Below, in pieces: positions 62,661 to 64,000 of a stretch of 64,000 bases of DNA. The stretch is from Sphingobacteriales bacterium. Lineage in GTDB: Bacteria; Bacteroidota; Bacteroidia; Chitinophagales; Chitinophagaceae. The stretch spans positions 124,001-188,000 of the forward strand of contig SEFP01000001.1 in assembly GCA_004144185.1 (NCBI GenBank), read 5' to 3'. Positions within the stretch are counted from its first letter, which is position 1; every line of letters starts with the position of its first letter. The notes under the pieces were generated by a model. It was not told where the DNA came from. It saw only the letters and a program-made list of their open reading frames with translations, and searched no databases. Position numbers and translations under genes: made by a program.

Positions 62661-62668
62661 TAGGTACC

Positions 62669-62887
62669 ATGAAATTTATTCTGTATTTCATTTTCTTCTT
62701 TTTCCTCATTCGCTTTGTGATGCGGGTGGTAATTCCTATGATCAGGGGTGTACGCCAGGTGCAGGGTCGGATGCGGCAGATGCAGGATCAGATGAACCGG
62801 ATGCAAAACCAGCAACAGCCATCTCAGGCGCCGTCGCAGCCGGAGCCCAAGAAGGGTGATTACATCGATTACGAAGAAGTACGATAG
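62669..62887 (+). CDS. DUF4834 family small membrane protein
   Basis: A 72-residue protein with one N-terminal membrane segment (FILYFIFFFFLIRFVMRVVIPMI), then a Met/Gln-rich helix (RMRQMQDQMNRMQNQQQ) and the conserved C-terminal GDYIDYEEV. This end motif and the overall layout are those of DUF4834, a small protein family of Bacteroidota without known function. It is divergent from rimP and not part of the larger operon. Confidence 0.85.
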   Translation: MKFILYFIFFFFLIRFVMRVVIPMIRGVRQVQGRMRQMQDQMNRMQNQQQPSQAPSQPEPKKGDYIDYEEVR

Positions 62888-62953
62888 CGTTTTCAGACAG
62901 CAGAGCTGACTGGTCAAAGGTTCGGTTTTCTGTGCGCCTACACGTTCAACAAC

Positions 62954-63598
62954 CTAGGATGTACTCATCGGTCGGAAGATCGTTTCGATGGTTTGCGGCG
63001 CCACCAGGTGAATGGTTTGCAGGCCCAGTTGATTAGCCGTTTCGATATGCTGGGGACTGTCGTCGATAAACAAAATCTCTTCCGGTTTCAGGTTGTTTTC
63101 GTCGATGATTTTCCGGAAGATTTCAGCATTGGGTTTGCGCATCCCGACCCGGTGACTGTAATACACCTTATCAAATAAAACGGCCAGCGTAGGTAGGCCG
63201 GTTTGAGCCTTTAAAAGGGCATTGAATGCTTCTTCATGAACTTCATTGGTATTGGAAAGCAACATCAGATTGTAGCGGTTACGGAGTTGTTGCAGCAGTT
63301 GGAGCCGGTGGATCGGAAAATTGAGCAGCATGGCATTCCAGGCCTCAATGATCTGCGCATCTGTAATGGCATGGCCACTGGCTGCCCGCATTCCGGAAAG
63401 CCAGTCGACTCTGGAGAGCGCGCCGGTTTCCCAGTCATCAAAAAAAGCATTCTGACGCAGTTGCGAGAACTGGGTTTCGAACTCTGGAATGCCCAGGTTC
63501 CGGAAGGCCGCCTCGGTAGCACCATAGTCGATGTTGAGGATCACACCGCCGAGGTCGAACAGCAGGGTTTGAATCTGGGAAGGATTGGGGACAGGCAT
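62954..63598 (-). CDS. HAD-superfamily hydrolase (subfamily IA)
   Basis: A 214-residue phosphatase-like enzyme. Motif I is TLLFDLGGVILNID (nucleophile Asp15; the DxGGV form), motif II is LMLLSNTNEVH, motif III is the Lys of MRKPNAEIFRKI and motif IV is ILFIDDSPQHIETA. The helical cap domain (about 20-85) makes it subfamily IA, as in haloacid dehalogenase and various sugar or nucleotide phosphatases. Substrate unknown. TTCCGGAA lies directly upstream of its ATG. Confidence 0.9.
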   Translation of the reverse strand: MPVPNPSQIQTLLFDLGGVILNIDYGATEAAFRNLGIPEFETQFSQLRQNAFFDDWETGALSRVDWLSGMRAASGHAITDAQIIEAWNAMLLNFPIHRLQLLQQLRNRYNLMLLSNTNEVHEEAFNALLKAQTGLPTLAVLFDKVYYSHRVGMRKPNAEIFRKIIDENNLKPEEILFIDDSPQHIETANQLGLQTIHLVAPQTIETIFRPMSTS

Positions 63599-63617
63599 TT
63601 TTCCGGAATAATGCGTG

Positions 63618-63625
63618 CAAAAGTA
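63618..63625 (-). promoter_or_regulatory. -7 box upstream of the HAD gene
   Basis: TACTTTTG on the minus strand, exact TAnnTTTG, 19 bases before the ATG. Confidence 0.5.
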
Positions 63626-63671
63626 GGCGTTCCTTATCTTCGCGCTCCGTCTGCGTCCTATACGCAGGCCC

Positions 63672-63745
63672 GGGCCCTTAGCTCAGTTGGTTAGAGCAGC
63701 TGACTCATAATCAGTTGGTCGCTGGTTCAAGCCCGGCAGGGCCCA
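63672..63745 (+). tRNA. trnI: tRNA-Ile2 (anticodon CAU, lysidine-modified), could be read as Met
   Basis: A 74-base cloverleaf: acceptor GGGCCCT / AGGGCCC with discriminator A, D arm with TTAGCTCAGTTGGTTAGAGC, anticodon stem GCTGA/TCAGT with loop CTCATAA (anticodon CAT), T arm GCTGG TTCAAGC CCGGC. The pattern CTCATAA followed by TTGGTCGCTGGTTCAAG is almost that of E. coli ileX, so the C is expected to be converted to lysidine by TilS to read AUA. Automated tools would call it Met. Confidence 0.85.
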
Positions 63746-63749
63746 CCCC

Positions 63750-63784
63750 GTTGAAAGCCGCTCCAGGAGCGGCTTTCAACATTT
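63750..63784 (+). terminator. terminator after tRNA-Ile2
   Basis: Stem GTTGAAAGCCGCTCC / GGAGCGGCTTTCAAC with a 1-base apparent loop, followed by ATTTT. Confidence 0.8.
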
Positions 63785-63830
63785 TAAGCACCAACTAATT
63801 ATCTTGCGCGTTGTAGAAAGTCATCTTACA

Positions 63831-63995
63831 ATGGCTGCAACAATGCAGAAGAAACGTAATAAGGCTAGGATATCACTGCCCAATGGAGCAAGCTGTACCG
63901 AGCCTCATGTCAATCCGGATAGCTTGGAAAACTGCACGTGCCTCTCTGAAGACAGACTGGTATGTGAAGCTGAACTTTTACGATATTACCGGTAA
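63831..63995 (+). CDS. possible small protein, unknown
   Basis: A 54-codon frame from ATG 63831 (MAATMQKKRNKARISLPNG) to TAA 63993. Five cysteine and several charged residues (SLENCTCLSEDRLVCEAELL) but no domain, no clear promoter and near the window edge. An in-frame ATG at 63804 is also possible. May be non-coding. Confidence 0.3.
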   Translation: MAATMQKKRNKARISLPNGASCTEPHVNPDSLENCTCLSEDRLVCEAELLRYYR

Positions 63996-64000
63996 TATGA

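Larger units (their letters stand above)
1011..63608. repeat. dispersed 8-bp palindrome TTCCGGAA, about 100 copies
   Basis: By eye I count about 105 exact copies, first at 1011-1018 and last at 63601-63608, for example 1106, 5616, 18714, 18729. They lie in genes on both strands in all three frames (Phe-Arg-Lys/Asn, x-Pro-Glu, x-Ser-Gly) and between genes. The chance expectation for this base composition is about one. See findings. Confidence 0.9.

Overview
The window is a chromosomal stretch of a Bacteroidota bacterium, most consistent with the Chitinophagia/Cytophagia side of the phylum; the genus cannot be fixed from sequence alone. Pointers are PorT and a GldB-like lipoprotein (type IX secretion/gliding), a PorG-like barrel at the left edge, bacillithiol synthesis (BshC), futalosine-route menaquinone synthesis (MqnC plus MenG/UbiE), a DUF4834 protein, GH3-type adenylating enzyme, TonB next to FolC, and promoters of the Bacteroidota TAnnTTTG type, usually without an obvious Shine-Dalgarno. 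Gene density is high and almost everything is housekeeping; no phage, IS element or CRISPR array is visible.

Layout. 0-6.5 kb: PorG-like barrel, enoyl-CoA hydratase, methylmalonyl-CoA epimerase, iscS-iscU-iscA, small secreted proteins, Nfu. 6.5-12 kb: mannose-1-phosphate guanylyltransferase, PLP aminotransferase, MqnC, glycosyltransferase, with two repeat-filled intergenic regions (8.7-9.6 and 12.0-12.6 kb). 12.6-21.3 kb: flippase, YihY/BrkB protein, aldo/keto reductase, lepA, then purK and purE separated by a broken Doc/Fic toxin module, and ogt. 21.3-31.5 kb: two disordered proteins, YpfJ-type protease, nadE/gldB divergent pair, scpA, permease, lpd. 31.9-41.7 kb: dolichyl-phosphate-mannose-synthase-like enzyme, exonuclease, mpl, bshC, radC, oxidoreductase, sugar transferase. 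41.7-50.5 kb: GH3, lptB divergent from a class D beta-lactamase, M23 peptidase divergent from a radical SAM enzyme, tonB-folC. 50.5-64 kb: nuclease-like protein, engB/ubiE/porT, nusG-secE-tRNA-Trp, voltage-gated-type channel, LpxH-like phosphatase, nusA-rimP, HAD phosphatase, tRNA-Ile2.

The most striking signal belongs to no gene: the 8-bp palindrome TTCCGGAA occurs about one hundred times (roughly one per 0.6 kb), in genes in all three reading frames and between genes, where base composition predicts about one. It behaves like the cyanobacterial HIP1 palindrome. Secondary signals are two intergenic arrays with a 21-bp period and a group of at least eight genes whose start codon lies only 4-8 bases behind the -7 promoter box, implying leaderless mRNAs.
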